This document shows positions 34,787 through 43,220 of a stretch of 64,000 nucleotides of DNA, piece by piece. The stretch's first letter is position 1. Each line of letters starts with the position of its first letter. The stretch comes from Natrinema versiforme (lineage in GTDB: Archaea > Halobacteriota > Halobacteria > Halobacteriales > Natrialbaceae). Under the pieces are notes generated by a model. That model saw only the letters and a program-made list of their open reading frames with translations. It ran no database searches and was not told the origin of the DNA. The DNA lies in assembly GCF_005576615.1 (NCBI RefSeq), contig NZ_CP040330.1, forward strand, positions 1,302,001 to 1,366,000. Reading direction: 5' to 3'. A program made the position numbers and the translations under genes.

Positions 34787-36007
34787 TCAGCGCTCGTTTC
34801 TGACCGCCAGGTAGTCCGACTCTGTCGTGTACGGATCGATCGCCTCGGAGACCCACGCCGGCTCGAACGTTGTCGTGATCTGTTTCACGCGACCGTCGCG
34901 ACCCCGTGCGTCGATCCAGGTCTCAACGAGCCCCATCGTCTCGAGATCGGTGACCACGTCGCGGATCGCACGCTCGCCGAGATCGAACTCCTCAGGATAC
35001 GCGTCATCATCGAGGAGTGTTCGAATCTCGCTCGTCGTCACGGGCTGGTTGCGCTCAGTTCTCTCCGTCTGTCCGGTAATCCCGGTCAGAACCAGAAAGT
35101 GATTGAACGGAAGTTCGAGCAGTTTCGCGATCGTCGCCTCGCGTTCGGTCGCCTCCAGGTTGGCGTCGAGACAGTCAGAGGTCACCTGGGTGAGCCCGCG
35201 CTCGGTCGCGGTCTCGCCGGCCTGCCGAAACAGCGTCAGCGCCTTCCGGGCGTCGCCCCACCGCCGGGCGGCCTCCTGCACGCCGTACTCGACGACCGCG
35301 TCCGGTAGGGCGCCCTCGTGAAACGCTCGTGCGAGGCGCGGCGCCAGCAGCGCCTCGAGGCCAGCGACTCCGTACGGCGGGAAGAACACGGCCTCGTCGC
35401 TCATCGCGCTTTCGACGCGACTATCCAGGCGGAGATCGACCTCGAGTAACTCGTTGCTCACCAGCCAGACCGATAGCGCAATCCCGCGGGCGAGTTTCCC
35501 CTCGCCGCGGAGCAACCGATAGAAGAACTCGCTGGGATCGTAGTTGGTGTCGTGCCGGACGTGGTCGATCTCGTCGAGGATGAGCACCGTCCACTCGGGA
35601 TACTCGACAAGGGCCGCCCAAATCTCCGTAAAGACGCCGTCCAACCCCTCGTAGGCACCCTTTCGTTCGCCCGTAAGCTCATACAGGATCTCGTTGGCCG
35701 CGCTAAACAGCGTCCGACACTCCTTCAGGTTGACGTACTCGACGGCCACGCTGTCGTGGCGGGCGGAGAACTCCCGACAGACCCGCCGTGTCGTCAGCGT
35801 CTTCCCGGTGCCCGGCGGGCCGTAGACCGAGACGGTCGGCGGCAGGTAGCCGTCGTGGATACCGTTGAGTATGGTCGCGAGGGCGCGCTCCTGGCCCTCA
35901 CGGGCGTGGACCTCCGTGGGGGCGGCCAGCGGATCCAGTGCTCGCTTGTCGGCGAAGACGCTCTCCGTGGGCGCGGTCTCGTCGAAGAGATCGTCGTAGT
36001 CGCGCAT
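34787..36007 (-). CDS. orc1: Orc1/Cdc6-family replication initiator
   Basis: A 406-residue AAA+ protein. Walker A is YGPPGTGKT, Walker B LILDEIDH, with sensor and lid segments (VSNELLEVDLRLDSRVESAM) and a C-terminal winged helix (TSEIRTLLDDDAYPEEFDL, AIRDVVTDLETMGLVETW). These proteins bind origin repeats and load MCM. It lies next to terminase genes and is a plasmid/provirus-type paralogue rather than the chromosomal initiator. No origin-repeat cluster is obvious nearby. MRDYDDLFDE at 36007 is chosen; an in-frame ATG lies at 36049. Its 5' end is the edge of the foreign block, 50 bases from a truncated epimerase. Confidence 0.85.
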   Translation of the reverse strand: MRDYDDLFDETAPTESVFADKRALDPLAAPTEVHAREGQERALATILNGIHDGYLPPTVSVYGPPGTGKTLTTRRVCREFSARHDSVAVEYVNLKECRTLFSAANEILYELTGERKGAYEGLDGVFTEIWAALVEYPEWTVLILDEIDHVRHDTNYDPSEFFYRLLRGEGKLARGIALSVWLVSNELLEVDLRLDSRVESAMSDEAVFFPPYGVAGLEALLAPRLARAFHEGALPDAVVEYGVQEAARRWGDARKALTLFRQAGETATERGLTQVTSDCLDANLEATEREATIAKLLELPFNHFLVLTGITGQTERTERNQPVTTSEIRTLLDDDAYPEEFDLGERAIRDVVTDLETMGLVETWIDARGRDGRVKQITTTFEPAWVSEAIDPYTTESDYLAVRNER

Positions 36008-36054
36008 GGCTCCAGCGGAACTACGAGTGTCTATGTGGTCACCTAACATAGCAG

Positions 36055-36755
36055 TTGGCCTCGGCGACCCGACACACTGACCTCGAGCGGGTCATCCTCG
36101 CCTCCTCCTCGTCGGTGTACGGCAAGCCGGAGTACCTGCCCTACGACGAGGCCCACCCGACGAATCCGGTCTCGCCCTACGGCGTCTCGAAACTCGCGAG
36201 CGAGCAGTATGCGCGGGTCTACAACGAGATTTATGGCCTGCCCACCGTCGCACTCCGCTACTTCACTGTCTACGGCCCGCGGATGCGCCCGAACATGGCG
36301 ATGACGAACTTCGTCTCCTGGTGTCTTCGTGAGCGTAGCGAACGAAGGCTCGAGAGAGCCTGCTCTCTCGGTGTCTGCACGGCGAGCCGCCGGTGATCTA
36401 CGGCGACGGAAACCAGACCCGCGATTTTACCTACATCGAAGATATCGTCCGGGTCAACGAACAACTTCTCACGGACGACAGCGCCGACGGTGAAATCATG
36501 AACGTCGGCTCGACGGACAACATCGACATTCTCACACTCGCGGAAGTCATCCGCGACGCGATCGATCCGAGCCTCGAGCTCGAGTTCGACGAGGCCCGCG
36601 AGGGCGACGCCGAACACACGCACGCCGACATCTCGAAAGCCAACGACGTACTCGGCTACGAGCCCACTGTCGATATCAGAGAAGGTGTCTCGAAGTTCAT
36701 TGACTGGTATCGCGACAACCGCGAGTGGTACGACCCACTCGTCCGCTCGTCATAA
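36055..36755 (+). pseudogene. 5'-truncated and interrupted UDP-glucose 4-epimerase-like gene
   Basis: From ATRHTDLERVILASSSSVYG onwards this is a typical sugar epimerase: SPYGVSKLASEQYARVYNEI supplies the Tyr and Lys, then RYFTVYGPRMRPNMAMTNFV, IYGDGNQTRDFTYIEDIV, and a normal end at 36755. The first 100 or so residues, including the NAD-binding GxxGxxG, are missing; the break falls where the Orc1 block begins. A 50-bp insertion at 36327-36376 shifts the frame; deleting it gives NFVSWCLHGEPPVIYGDG. The gene is therefore dead twice over. It may once have belonged to the glycan cluster. Confidence 0.85.
36320..36376. repeat. 50-bp double-hairpin insertion flanked by 7-bp direct repeats
   Basis: GGTGTCT occurs at 36320-36326 and again at 36370-36376. 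The insert between holds two palindromes: CTTCGT/ACGAAG (36325-36330 with 36342-36347) and a perfect 9-bp stem CGAGAGAGC/GCTCTCTCG with a two-base loop (36351-36370). Removing 50 bases and one repeat copy restores the epimerase frame exactly, so this is a true insertion and not divergence. It resembles a MITE or REP-like mobile hairpin. Confidence 0.75.
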
Positions 36756-36968
36756 CCGCACATCCTCTCTAATTACCTCCGCGATCTCAATCGGTGGCCT
36801 CAGACCTCGATTGTCTGCTGCCCTCCCGAGGAGACCTCGAGTCGACCTGTGACGGCTCGAGCCGATTCCGTGACGAGTACGGATTTTGTATACGTTCCAA
36901 ACAATCCACCGAAAGACACATTTCAATATCCCATCCATTTAACTGTGATTCGTTCGAAAGGTCCAGCT

Positions 36969-39782
36969 ATGCGAAGACGCGAAGTCATCGTCGGAAGCGG
37001 TATCGTCGCGACCGTTGCCCTCTCCGGTTCAGCCGGCGCGGCGACGAACCAAACTGACGACGGCCAAGCGATGTCGTCGGCCGACGGCGACCTTGAGACC
37101 GTCCTCGAATTGCTCCCCGCGGATGCGGCCCTCGACGCGAACTACCTCCGACTGCAGTACTCCCACGTCGACGGACGAGACGCGGAGGCCGTCGACTATC
37201 AGACGCGGCAGATCCTGGAGGGGGTAGCGGAGGTCGACGGCGAGATAGACCCGGAAGCGGTATCGGATATCGTCTCGGTCGACACGGAGAACGGTAATCT
37301 CCAACTCAGCGCCGCGACCGGTTCGTTCGACCGCCCGAGTACGGACGCCGCCAACACTGAGGAACGAGGTGACTGGCGAATCGCCGAGGTGAGTGATGGC
37401 GAGGCTTTCGCCGCTGCAGATGACCGACTGATCGCCGTCTCGGCGACCGAAACGGATCCGACGGACATTGCCGGAACGGCGGTCGATGCCGCCACCGGAG
37501 AGACTGAGACGGTCCTCGTCAGTCCCGACGCAACCACGTCCGTCTTCGAACGGCTCGAGTCCGCGGAGTTCGTCGTGTTCTTCCCTGACCTCGAGGCGAT
37601 CGACTATCTCGAGTTCGACGACAGGGTCGAATCGTTCGGCGCTGGCTTCGAAGAGTCGCCGGCGGAGCGGTCGGGGACCGGGACGGTCGAGTCCGAGTAC
37701 GTCTTGGAACTCGCGTCGGATGCTGACGTCGACGACGACTGGATCCTCGAGCAACTCGAGCGCATCGAACAGGGCGAGTTCGTCGAGACAACGATCGAGC
37801 GGGACGGAACGTTCGCCCACGTCGAGGCGGTCGTCGACCTGCCACCCGAACGCGACCGTGACGCAGCGCCCGACGCCCGCGTTCGGGCGAAGTCGAGCGC
37901 CGACGAGGGACGGGTGACGTTCGAACACAGCAGTGGCGAAGCAATCGACGCCGCAGACCTCGAGGTATGGATCGACGGCGAACTCGCGGATCGACAGCTC
38001 GCCGATGAGTACGACACGTTTACCGAGGGAGATTCCTTCGAACTCGAGACAGGGCCGGTCGCAAATGTCGGGCTGCGCTGGTTCGACGAGGGCGAGGACG
38101 TCTACTACTATTACGCCACGACGCTCGTCGGCTCGGAATCGTTCGAGGCGAGCCACGATCCCGAGACGGACTCGGTGGAGATCACGTACGCCGGCGAACT
38201 CGATGCGGATCCGGGCCGTCTCGAGATCGTTCACCGGCAGCGCGACGGCGGCCAGGACCGAAACAACGGACCGACGAGGACCGACCGAACGACGCTCGAA
38301 GATCTCGAGAGCGTGTCGGGATCGCTCGGACAGGGCGAAACCATCACGGTCGAAGACGTGACACTCGGCGACCGTGTCTCGCTCGAGCCGACGGCACCGG
38401 CCAATCCGAACCGCGGACAGCGGTCGCTGGCACAGATTCGCGTTCGACCGCCGCGTATCTACCTCGATCGCCGCGAGGGGACCCTCGTCGCACGGTACGT
38501 AGGTGATCGGGAACACGATGCGGACGAATTCCGCGTGCTGATCGGCGACGAACCCGCCGAAACGCAGTTCGCGGACGTAACCGATACCCTGTCGGCGAAC
38601 AGCGAACTCGAACTCGGCGAGGTTTCACACGGAACCACCGTGACCGTCGAGTGGCTCGAGCCCGATCCGGACGATCCCGTCGTCATCGAGGAGCAGGTCC
38701 TTCGCCCGCACGGTCGCGTCGATTTCACGTACGACGATGCCGAGGGAACGGTCGTCGGCGAGTTCCGAGAGGGCGACGAGATCGCCGCCGATGCCCTCGA
38801 ACTGCGGATCAACGACGAACCGGCGGCGACACAGCCGGCCGACGAGTACGAGACGTTCTCACCCGGTGATGACGTACGCGTTGCTGGTGCCCCGTTCGAA
38901 TCGGTCGAACTCGTCTGGGAGGGGCCCGACGACACCGAATACGATCTCGGCCGCATCACCGTTGGTCGGGACGCGCTCGACGCGGTTTACGAACCCGAGA
39001 CGGAGACGATCGAACTCGTCTATACGGGTACACAGCCCGCCGATCCGTCGGCGCTGTCGGTCGAGCACGCTGGTGACGGACCGCGATCGGGCGACGGGGA
39101 TCGCCTGTTCGCCGAGCAGTACGACACCCTCACTGAGGGCGATAGCGTGGTGATCGAAGACGTCGCGATCGACGATCGAATCTCGGTTATGCTGGTCCAG
39201 GAGGGGGACGGCTACGTCTCCCACCGGTCGCTGTTCCACTTCACGCCGGAGCCACGGTTGGCGTTTAGAATCGAGGAACGTGACGGGGAACTCGTCGCCG
39301 TCTACCGTGAGGAGACGAACCGCGACGCCGATGCCTTCCGGTTCCTCGTCGACGGCGAACCGGCCGGCGTACAGCCGGCCGACGAGTACGAGACGCTGAC
39401 CGGCGGTGAAGAGATCGAACTCGGGGAGTACCAGGCCGGTACCGAGATCACGGTCGAGTGGACCGTTCCCGATGAGCCGCGGGCGGTTACCGAGCACGTC
39501 GTCGTCCCGGACGCCGAGTTCGATGTCGAATACGATTCCGACGATGGGAGCGTGACCATCGAACACACGGGCGGTGATGAGATCGCCGCCGATGATCTCG
39601 GGGTCGTCGTCGAGCCGACGATGCACGAACCGCAGGGCTGGGACGACTACGAAACGGTTTCGAAGGGCGATGCCACGACGGTGGACCTCGACGAGGCGAG
39701 CGAGCGCGACCGTGATCCGGTTGCGGTCGTGATCGTATTCAAGGGGAGCGACGCGATCAGCCACGAACGTCTCGACGGATGA
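36969..39782 (+). CDS. Secreted multi-repeat beta-sandwich protein with Tat-like signal
   Basis: A 937-residue, very acidic protein. It starts MRRREVIVGSGIVATVALSG, a twin-arginine-like signal, with a cleavage site near SAGA-ATN. After about 270 residues come at least five repeats of about 100-115 residues. Each contains V.(F/Y)..GE.(I/D)AADxLEVxIDGExAxxQxADEYxTxxxGDxxE with a closing (E/T)VTVEW-like strand; examples start near DEGRVTFEH, REGTLVARY, AEGTVVGEF, DGELVAVY and DGSVTIEH. The repeat resembles the C-terminal beta domain of haloarchaeal type IV pilins (DUF1628). No C-terminal membrane anchor is visible. Probably a secreted or surface-associated adhesin-like protein; function unproven. 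CATTTAAC about 30 bases before the ATG fits a leaderless promoter. Confidence 0.75.
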   Translation: MRRREVIVGSGIVATVALSGSAGAATNQTDDGQAMSSADGDLETVLELLPADAALDANYLRLQYSHVDGRDAEAVDYQTRQILEGVAEVDGEIDPEAVSDIVSVDTENGNLQLSAATGSFDRPSTDAANTEERGDWRIAEVSDGEAFAAADDRLIAVSATETDPTDIAGTAVDAATGETETVLVSPDATTSVFERLESAEFVVFFPDLEAIDYLEFDDRVESFGAGFEESPAERSGTGTVESEYVLELASDADVDDDWILEQLERIEQGEFVETTIERDGTFAHVEAVVDLPPERDRDAAPDARVRAKSSADEGRVTFEHSSGEAIDAADLEVWIDGELADRQLADEYDTFTEGDSFELETGPVANVGLRWFDEGEDVYYYYATTLVGSESFEASHDPETDSVEITYAGELDADPGRLEIVHRQRDGGQDRNNGPTRTDRTTLEDLESVSGSLGQGETITVEDVTLGDRVSLEPTAPANPNRGQRSLAQIRVRPPRIYLDRREGTLVARYVGDREHDADEFRVLIGDEPAETQFADVTDTLSANSELELGEVSHGTTVTVEWLEPDPDDPVVIEEQVLRPHGRVDFTYDDAEGTVVGEFREGDEIAADALELRINDEPAATQPADEYETFSPGDDVRVAGAPFESVELVWEGPDDTEYDLGRITVGRDALDAVYEPETETIELVYTGTQPADPSALSVEHAGDGPRSGDGDRLFAEQYDTLTEGDSVVIEDVAIDDRISVMLVQEGDGYVSHRSLFHFTPEPRLAFRIEERDGELVAVYREETNRDADAFRFLVDGEPAGVQPADEYETLTGGEEIELGEYQAGTEITVEWTVPDEPRAVTEHVVVPDAEFDVEYDSDDGSVTIEHTGGDEIAADDLGVVVEPTMHEPQGWDDYETVSKGDATTVDLDEASERDRDPVAVVIVFKGSDAISHERLDG

Positions 39783-39938
39783 ACGCTTCCGGTCTCGCTA
39801 CTGGATCATCCACTGGCCTCCGAGCACAGGGCCCGGAATGCCGTACTCAGAGCGCTCTCCAGCGTTTCTGACTGTTAGACTGTGCAAGCGTCGCTGTCTG
39901 CGATCAGCCGGTTCCTTACAGCGGTAGCGAAGCGAAAG

Positions 39939-39957
39939 CCCACCCCTTAGGGGTGGG
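39939..39957 (+). mobile_element. Relic of an IS200/IS605-type right end (hairpin)
   Basis: CCCACCCC and GGGGTGGG form a perfect 8-bp stem with loop TTA, preceded by AGCGAAGCGAAAG and followed by AGGAGGTCA. Such hairpins close many haloarchaeal IS200/IS605 and IS1341 elements, where the same region is the end of the guide RNA. The upstream 39860-39938 has a matching GC-rich, non-coding character. No TnpB is attached, so only the end survives. Confidence 0.4.
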
Positions 39958-39963
39958 AGGAGG

Positions 39964-40242
39964 TCAATGGTCGATCGTTGCCCCGCCACAGTAGAACAAC
40001 CGCACCGAGAACGTCGACGACGTTCTCGAGAGGAAGTCTCCGATCTGTCGATACGAGGTCTCGATTCCCCACCGACTCTCATACGTTTTGCCGATTCGAT
40101 GCGCCTGTCGCTGTGTCACCTCCCGGTTTGTGATGAACGACACAGATTCCACGTCCGTACCTTCTCGTACGGGCACGACAAACCGCGTGATTGTAACCGG
40201 TTCATACGAGGATCGCGGCCGCGACATCGTTGTTCGAATCAT
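39964..40242 (-). pseudogene. Fragment of an IS4-like transposase
   Basis: The minus strand reads VSFITNREVTQRQAHRIGKT, then YESRWGIETSYRQIGDFLSR and SVRLFYCGGATIDH. This is the Y-(2)-R-(3)-E-like region with the last catalytic Glu of an IS4/ISH-type DDE transposase. The N-terminal parts with both Asp residues are absent, and the C-terminus is cut at the IS605-like hairpin. The interval 40243-40439 has no intact gene and may hold further decayed parts. Confidence 0.65.
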
Positions 40243-40439
40243 CGCGCTCGAGGGAGGCGAATTTCGGACAGGGCCGGTCTGTAACGACCGAGGTAAGATG
40301 CTGACTGCCGCTCAATCCCGTTCGAATACGATGCCCCTCGTCCTTTCGTCTGTGAAACCGATGACTCGCTTTCGACGATGGCAAAACGGCGGAGTACTGT
40401 GGCAGATGGTATAAGATGGTTCATCCCATAGATGGAATC

Positions 40440-40886
40440 ATGCGGGACAATGCTCGCGTTTCGGATGGGGATCTCGCCGTCGATATCGATCTCGAGGGGT
40501 TTCGATCGGTATTCGATGACGCCGACGTTTGCTATGCCGTCCTGTTCGGATCGTTTGTCACCGGATCGGGATCGCCGACATCCGATCTCGACGTTTGCGT
40601 ACGATTCGTCGATGAGTGTTCGCGACGCGAGCGGTTTCGGCAGCGGAATCGAATTGACAGCGCGCTCCAGTCGTATACCGCTCCCTTCGTGGACGTGAGT
40701 GATTTCGAGGCGCTTCCCGACACCGTCGCACAGAACGCGCTTCAAGATGGGTTCCTCGTGTACGGCGATCCCGCGACGAAAGCGGCAGACGAGCGACAGC
40801 TCGCACAGCAGACCAATGAGTCGAGCGAACAGCGTGAACGGCGGCGACGCGAATTCATTGATCGCCTCGCCGAAGGGAACGTCTAA
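40440..40886 (+). CDS. mntA: MntA-type minimal nucleotidyltransferase antitoxin
   Basis: A 148-residue protein with the exact MNT motif GS-x10-DxD: Gly37, Ser38, Asp49 and Asp51 in FGSFVTGSGSPTSDLDV. In characterised MNT-HEPN systems this enzyme adds AMP units to a tyrosine of the HEPN toxin and silences it. The C-terminal part (TVAQNALQDGFLVYGDP) is also typical. The stop codon overlaps the ATG of the HEPN gene by one base, the usual coupled order. MRDNARVSDG is taken as start; ATG 40416 is in frame upstream. Confidence 0.88.
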   Translation: MRDNARVSDGDLAVDIDLEGFRSVFDDADVCYAVLFGSFVTGSGSPTSDLDVCVRFVDECSRRERFRQRNRIDSALQSYTAPFVDVSDFEALPDTVAQNALQDGFLVYGDPATKAADERQLAQQTNESSEQRERRRREFIDRLAEGNV

Positions 40887-41308
40887 TGGTCGATGAAGCG
40901 ATCGTCGTGGATCGACTCGAGTTGATCAACCAGTATACGAACGAATGTAAGGAGATGCGTGAGGTTGCCAGAGAGGAGTATCTCGACAATATCGTCCTCC
41001 AACGTGCTGTTGAACGTTCATTGATGAACGCGATCCAGTCCTGTATCGATCTAGCGAGCCATATCCGAGCGGCTGGAAATCTCGAGACCGCCGAGACATC
41101 ACGCGAAGAAATCGAAGCGCTTGTTGCGGCCGATATCGTCTCCGCTGAGACGGGCGCGAAGCTCGCGGAGGCCGTTGGCTTTCGGAACCATCTCGCACAT
41201 CGATACGGTAATGTCGATCACGACCTTGTATATGATGTTCTACAGGGTGATCTCGAGTGGATCGATCAGTTCCAACAGGAAATCGCAGTGTGGTTTCGAG
41301 ACCAGTGA
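40886..41308 (+). CDS. hepT: HepT-type HEPN toxin (DUF86)
   Basis: A 140-residue all-helical protein with the RX4HXY motif intact: Arg100, His105 and Tyr107 in GFRNHLAHRYGNV. HEPN toxins of this family are RNases; Tyr107 is the expected target of the partner nucleotidyltransferase. The upstream gene overlaps by one base. Both catalytic and modification residues are present, so the pair should be functional. It stands between transposon relics and core genes, a usual place for such systems. Confidence 0.88.
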   Translation: MVDEAIVVDRLELINQYTNECKEMREVAREEYLDNIVLQRAVERSLMNAIQSCIDLASHIRAAGNLETAETSREEIEALVAADIVSAETGAKLAEAVGFRNHLAHRYGNVDHDLVYDVLQGDLEWIDQFQQEIAVWFRDQ

Positions 41309-41552
41309 CATTACGAAGCACCAGTTTATGTCTGAACCTACAGGACAGTTGATAGGTAACGCTGCAACGGCAAGGTTCTACATCGACTTACGGCCAACAT
41401 AGATAGTCCCGCGCTCGTAGAAGTTGTCTGTGAGATTACCAGTCTGGGGACTCGAATCCGAAAGTACTCGATGACCACCATCCGAAGTAGTCCGCTCCTG
41501 ACGAGTAGCAGCCGCCGCCTTACTATGCCGGCCGACGGACAACGCGCTGACG

Positions 41553-42023
41553 ATGCCCGTCCGTCTCCCGTTTCCGGGGCCGTCCGTTCGATGGGTCCCA
41601 GCCATCCTCGTCGCGGGGCTCATCTGTTACTGGTCGGTCGTCACATCGCCGCCGTCGATCACGGTGCCCCTCGAGGCGTTACTGACCGGTCCCACCGATA
41701 GCGCGCGGGCAGCGATTATTATCATCCCCGAACTCGACTGGTTTGACCTGCGCCACGGACTCGCGTACGCAGCATTGGCACTAAGCCTCGAGTACGCCTT
41801 TCCGGACGGAGAGACAACCAGTGCCCGCACAATTCTCCTGCTGTTCTGCGTCACGATCATCTACGGCGCGCTGATGGAAGCGGGACAGCTGTTCCGTCCC
41901 GCTCGAGTCGCGTCGATGGCCGATATCGCGAGTAACACTGTCGGAGCAGGGACCGCACTCGTGCTCTCCAGCCTTGAGCACAGGCCTCACCTCGGTCCGA
42001 ACCGCTCGAGTAACGAGTCCTGA
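41553..42023 (+). CDS. VanZ-family membrane protein
   Basis: A 156-residue protein with four membrane helices. WFDLRHGLAYAALALSLEYA and IIYGALMEAGQLFRPARVAS, then MADIASNTVGA match the VanZ-like signature (H-x-x-x-Y near helix 2, E-x-x-Q, and D-x-x-xN). Function in archaea is unknown; the family is linked to envelope and glycopeptide phenotypes in bacteria. Confidence 0.8.
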   Translation: MPVRLPFPGPSVRWVPAILVAGLICYWSVVTSPPSITVPLEALLTGPTDSARAAIIIIPELDWFDLRHGLAYAALALSLEYAFPDGETTSARTILLLFCVTIIYGALMEAGQLFRPARVASMADIASNTVGAGTALVLSSLEHRPHLGPNRSSNES

Positions 42024-42111
42024 AACCCAGTCCCAAACACGACTCGAGCACCGACACTCGCTCGAGTACCGATACGATCAAGGACGCGCCGTCCATCGTC
42101 GCGGGCACCGA

Positions 42112-42645
42112 ATGCGTCCCGCGATCAGGCTCGCCGTCGTCGCCACACTGCTCGTCGTCCTCGGTGGGCTCTGTGTCCACTACGGCGCGGCGTACGACGA
42201 GAACTGGCCCCACCCGACCGGTGATCAGATTCAGGACCGGGGAGCCGACGCCTTCGTCGGCGACCGCGTGCTCCTGTTCGGCGAGGTTCGAGCCGTCGAT
42301 GCCGACGCCGAAACGATTACGATCCACGTCACGGACGACAGCGATGCAGTTGCGGCCGAACTCACAGTCACCGGCGTCGAACAGCGAGTGGAACCGGGTG
42401 GCGTCGTACAGGTGTACGGCGTCCTCGAGTCGGCGTCGACGATGCACGCGGATCGAACGGTAGTCGTGAACCGTGATCCGTCGGCGACCGCGTTCAAACT
42501 CGGGGCGTCGGTCGTTGGCCTGCTACTCGCGGCGGGGCACTTCCTCCGGCATTGGCGGATCGATGTTCGGGAACTCGCGTTCGAACCGAGAGCCGCCGAC
42601 CCCGAGCGTGACGCCGAACCCAGGGAGGGACACCGCCGTGGCTGA
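42112..42645 (+). CDS. Membrane-anchored OB-fold-like protein
   Basis: A 177-residue protein with an N-terminal membrane helix (RLAVVATLLVVLGGLCVHYG), an extracytoplasmic beta domain (GDRVLLFGEVRAVDADAETI, TVTGVEQRVEPGGVVQVYGV) that reads like an OB fold, and a second helix near residue 130-150. The last residues are charged and cytoplasmic. It overlaps the next gene by eight bases, so the two are likely functional partners. Family unknown to me by name. Confidence 0.65.
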   Translation: MRPAIRLAVVATLLVVLGGLCVHYGAAYDENWPHPTGDQIQDRGADAFVGDRVLLFGEVRAVDADAETITIHVTDDSDAVAAELTVTGVEQRVEPGGVVQVYGVLESASTMHADRTVVVNRDPSATAFKLGASVVGLLLAAGHFLRHWRIDVRELAFEPRAADPERDAEPREGHRRG

Positions 42646-43126
42646 TCTCCTTTCACATGTCCTGCTCGCGTACGCGGGCTGTACGATTGCGAGCTGGTAT
42701 CGCCCGATCCCGGACCGCTGGATCGCCGTCGTGATGGTTGGGGCGGTCCTGCCGGATCTCAATCGGATCACGCTGCTCGTCGCGAACGGAACGCTCGAGG
42801 CGGCCCTCGGCACCCCCTTCGACTTCGGCGCACTGTCGACGCTCGGCGGCGGTATCGTCCTCGCGGGCATCGGCGCGATGGTCGTCGCCGACCGGCACCG
42901 ACGGGCGTTCGCCGCCCTCCTCGCGGGCGTGCTCTCTCACCTTGTGATCGACGGGGTCAAGGCCTACGCCGACGGGGCTGCTGGCGCGTGGTTGTACCCG
43001 TTCACGTGGGCGCGCCATCCGACGCCGAGTCTGTACGTGTCCTCGGATCCGGCGGTCCTCGCGGTCGCCGTCTCGGTCGCGGTGATCGCGTTCGCACTCG
43101 ACAGGTTCGCAATTCGACCGCAGTAG
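42638..43126 (+). CDS. YdjM-like membrane-bound metal-dependent hydrolase
   Basis: A 162-residue membrane protein starting at GTG 42638. LLSHVLLAYAG supplies the first His, GAVLPDLNRI the PD motif, and GVLSHLVIDGVKAY the second His/Asp, together the metal site of the YdjM (DUF457) family. Several haloarchaeal genomes carry these as small inner-membrane hydrolases of unknown substrate. It overlaps the OB-fold-like gene by eight bases. Confidence 0.75.
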   Translation: MADLLSHVLLAYAGCTIASWYRPIPDRWIAVVMVGAVLPDLNRITLLVANGTLEAALGTPFDFGALSTLGGGIVLAGIGAMVVADRHRRAFAALLAGVLSHLVIDGVKAYADGAAGAWLYPFTWARHPTPSLYVSSDPAVLAVAVSVAVIAFALDRFAIRPQ

Positions 43127-43220
43127 GCTGCCCGGCGACCGCTCTCGTCGAGAGCATCGACATAACAATGCCTATGGTCCCGCAACCGGCTTTCTCCCGC
43201 ATGAACATCCGGAGGACTTC

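Noticed and set aside
36007-36060. Replication origin next to orc1
   Set aside because: No origin-recognition-box repeats or AT-rich unwinding stretch are visible; the upstream side is a broken epimerase gene.
37029-38516. 495-codon minus-strand frame opposite the secreted repeat protein
   Set aside because: The plus strand has a signal peptide and repeats that match each other in protein sequence; the minus frame is a shadow.
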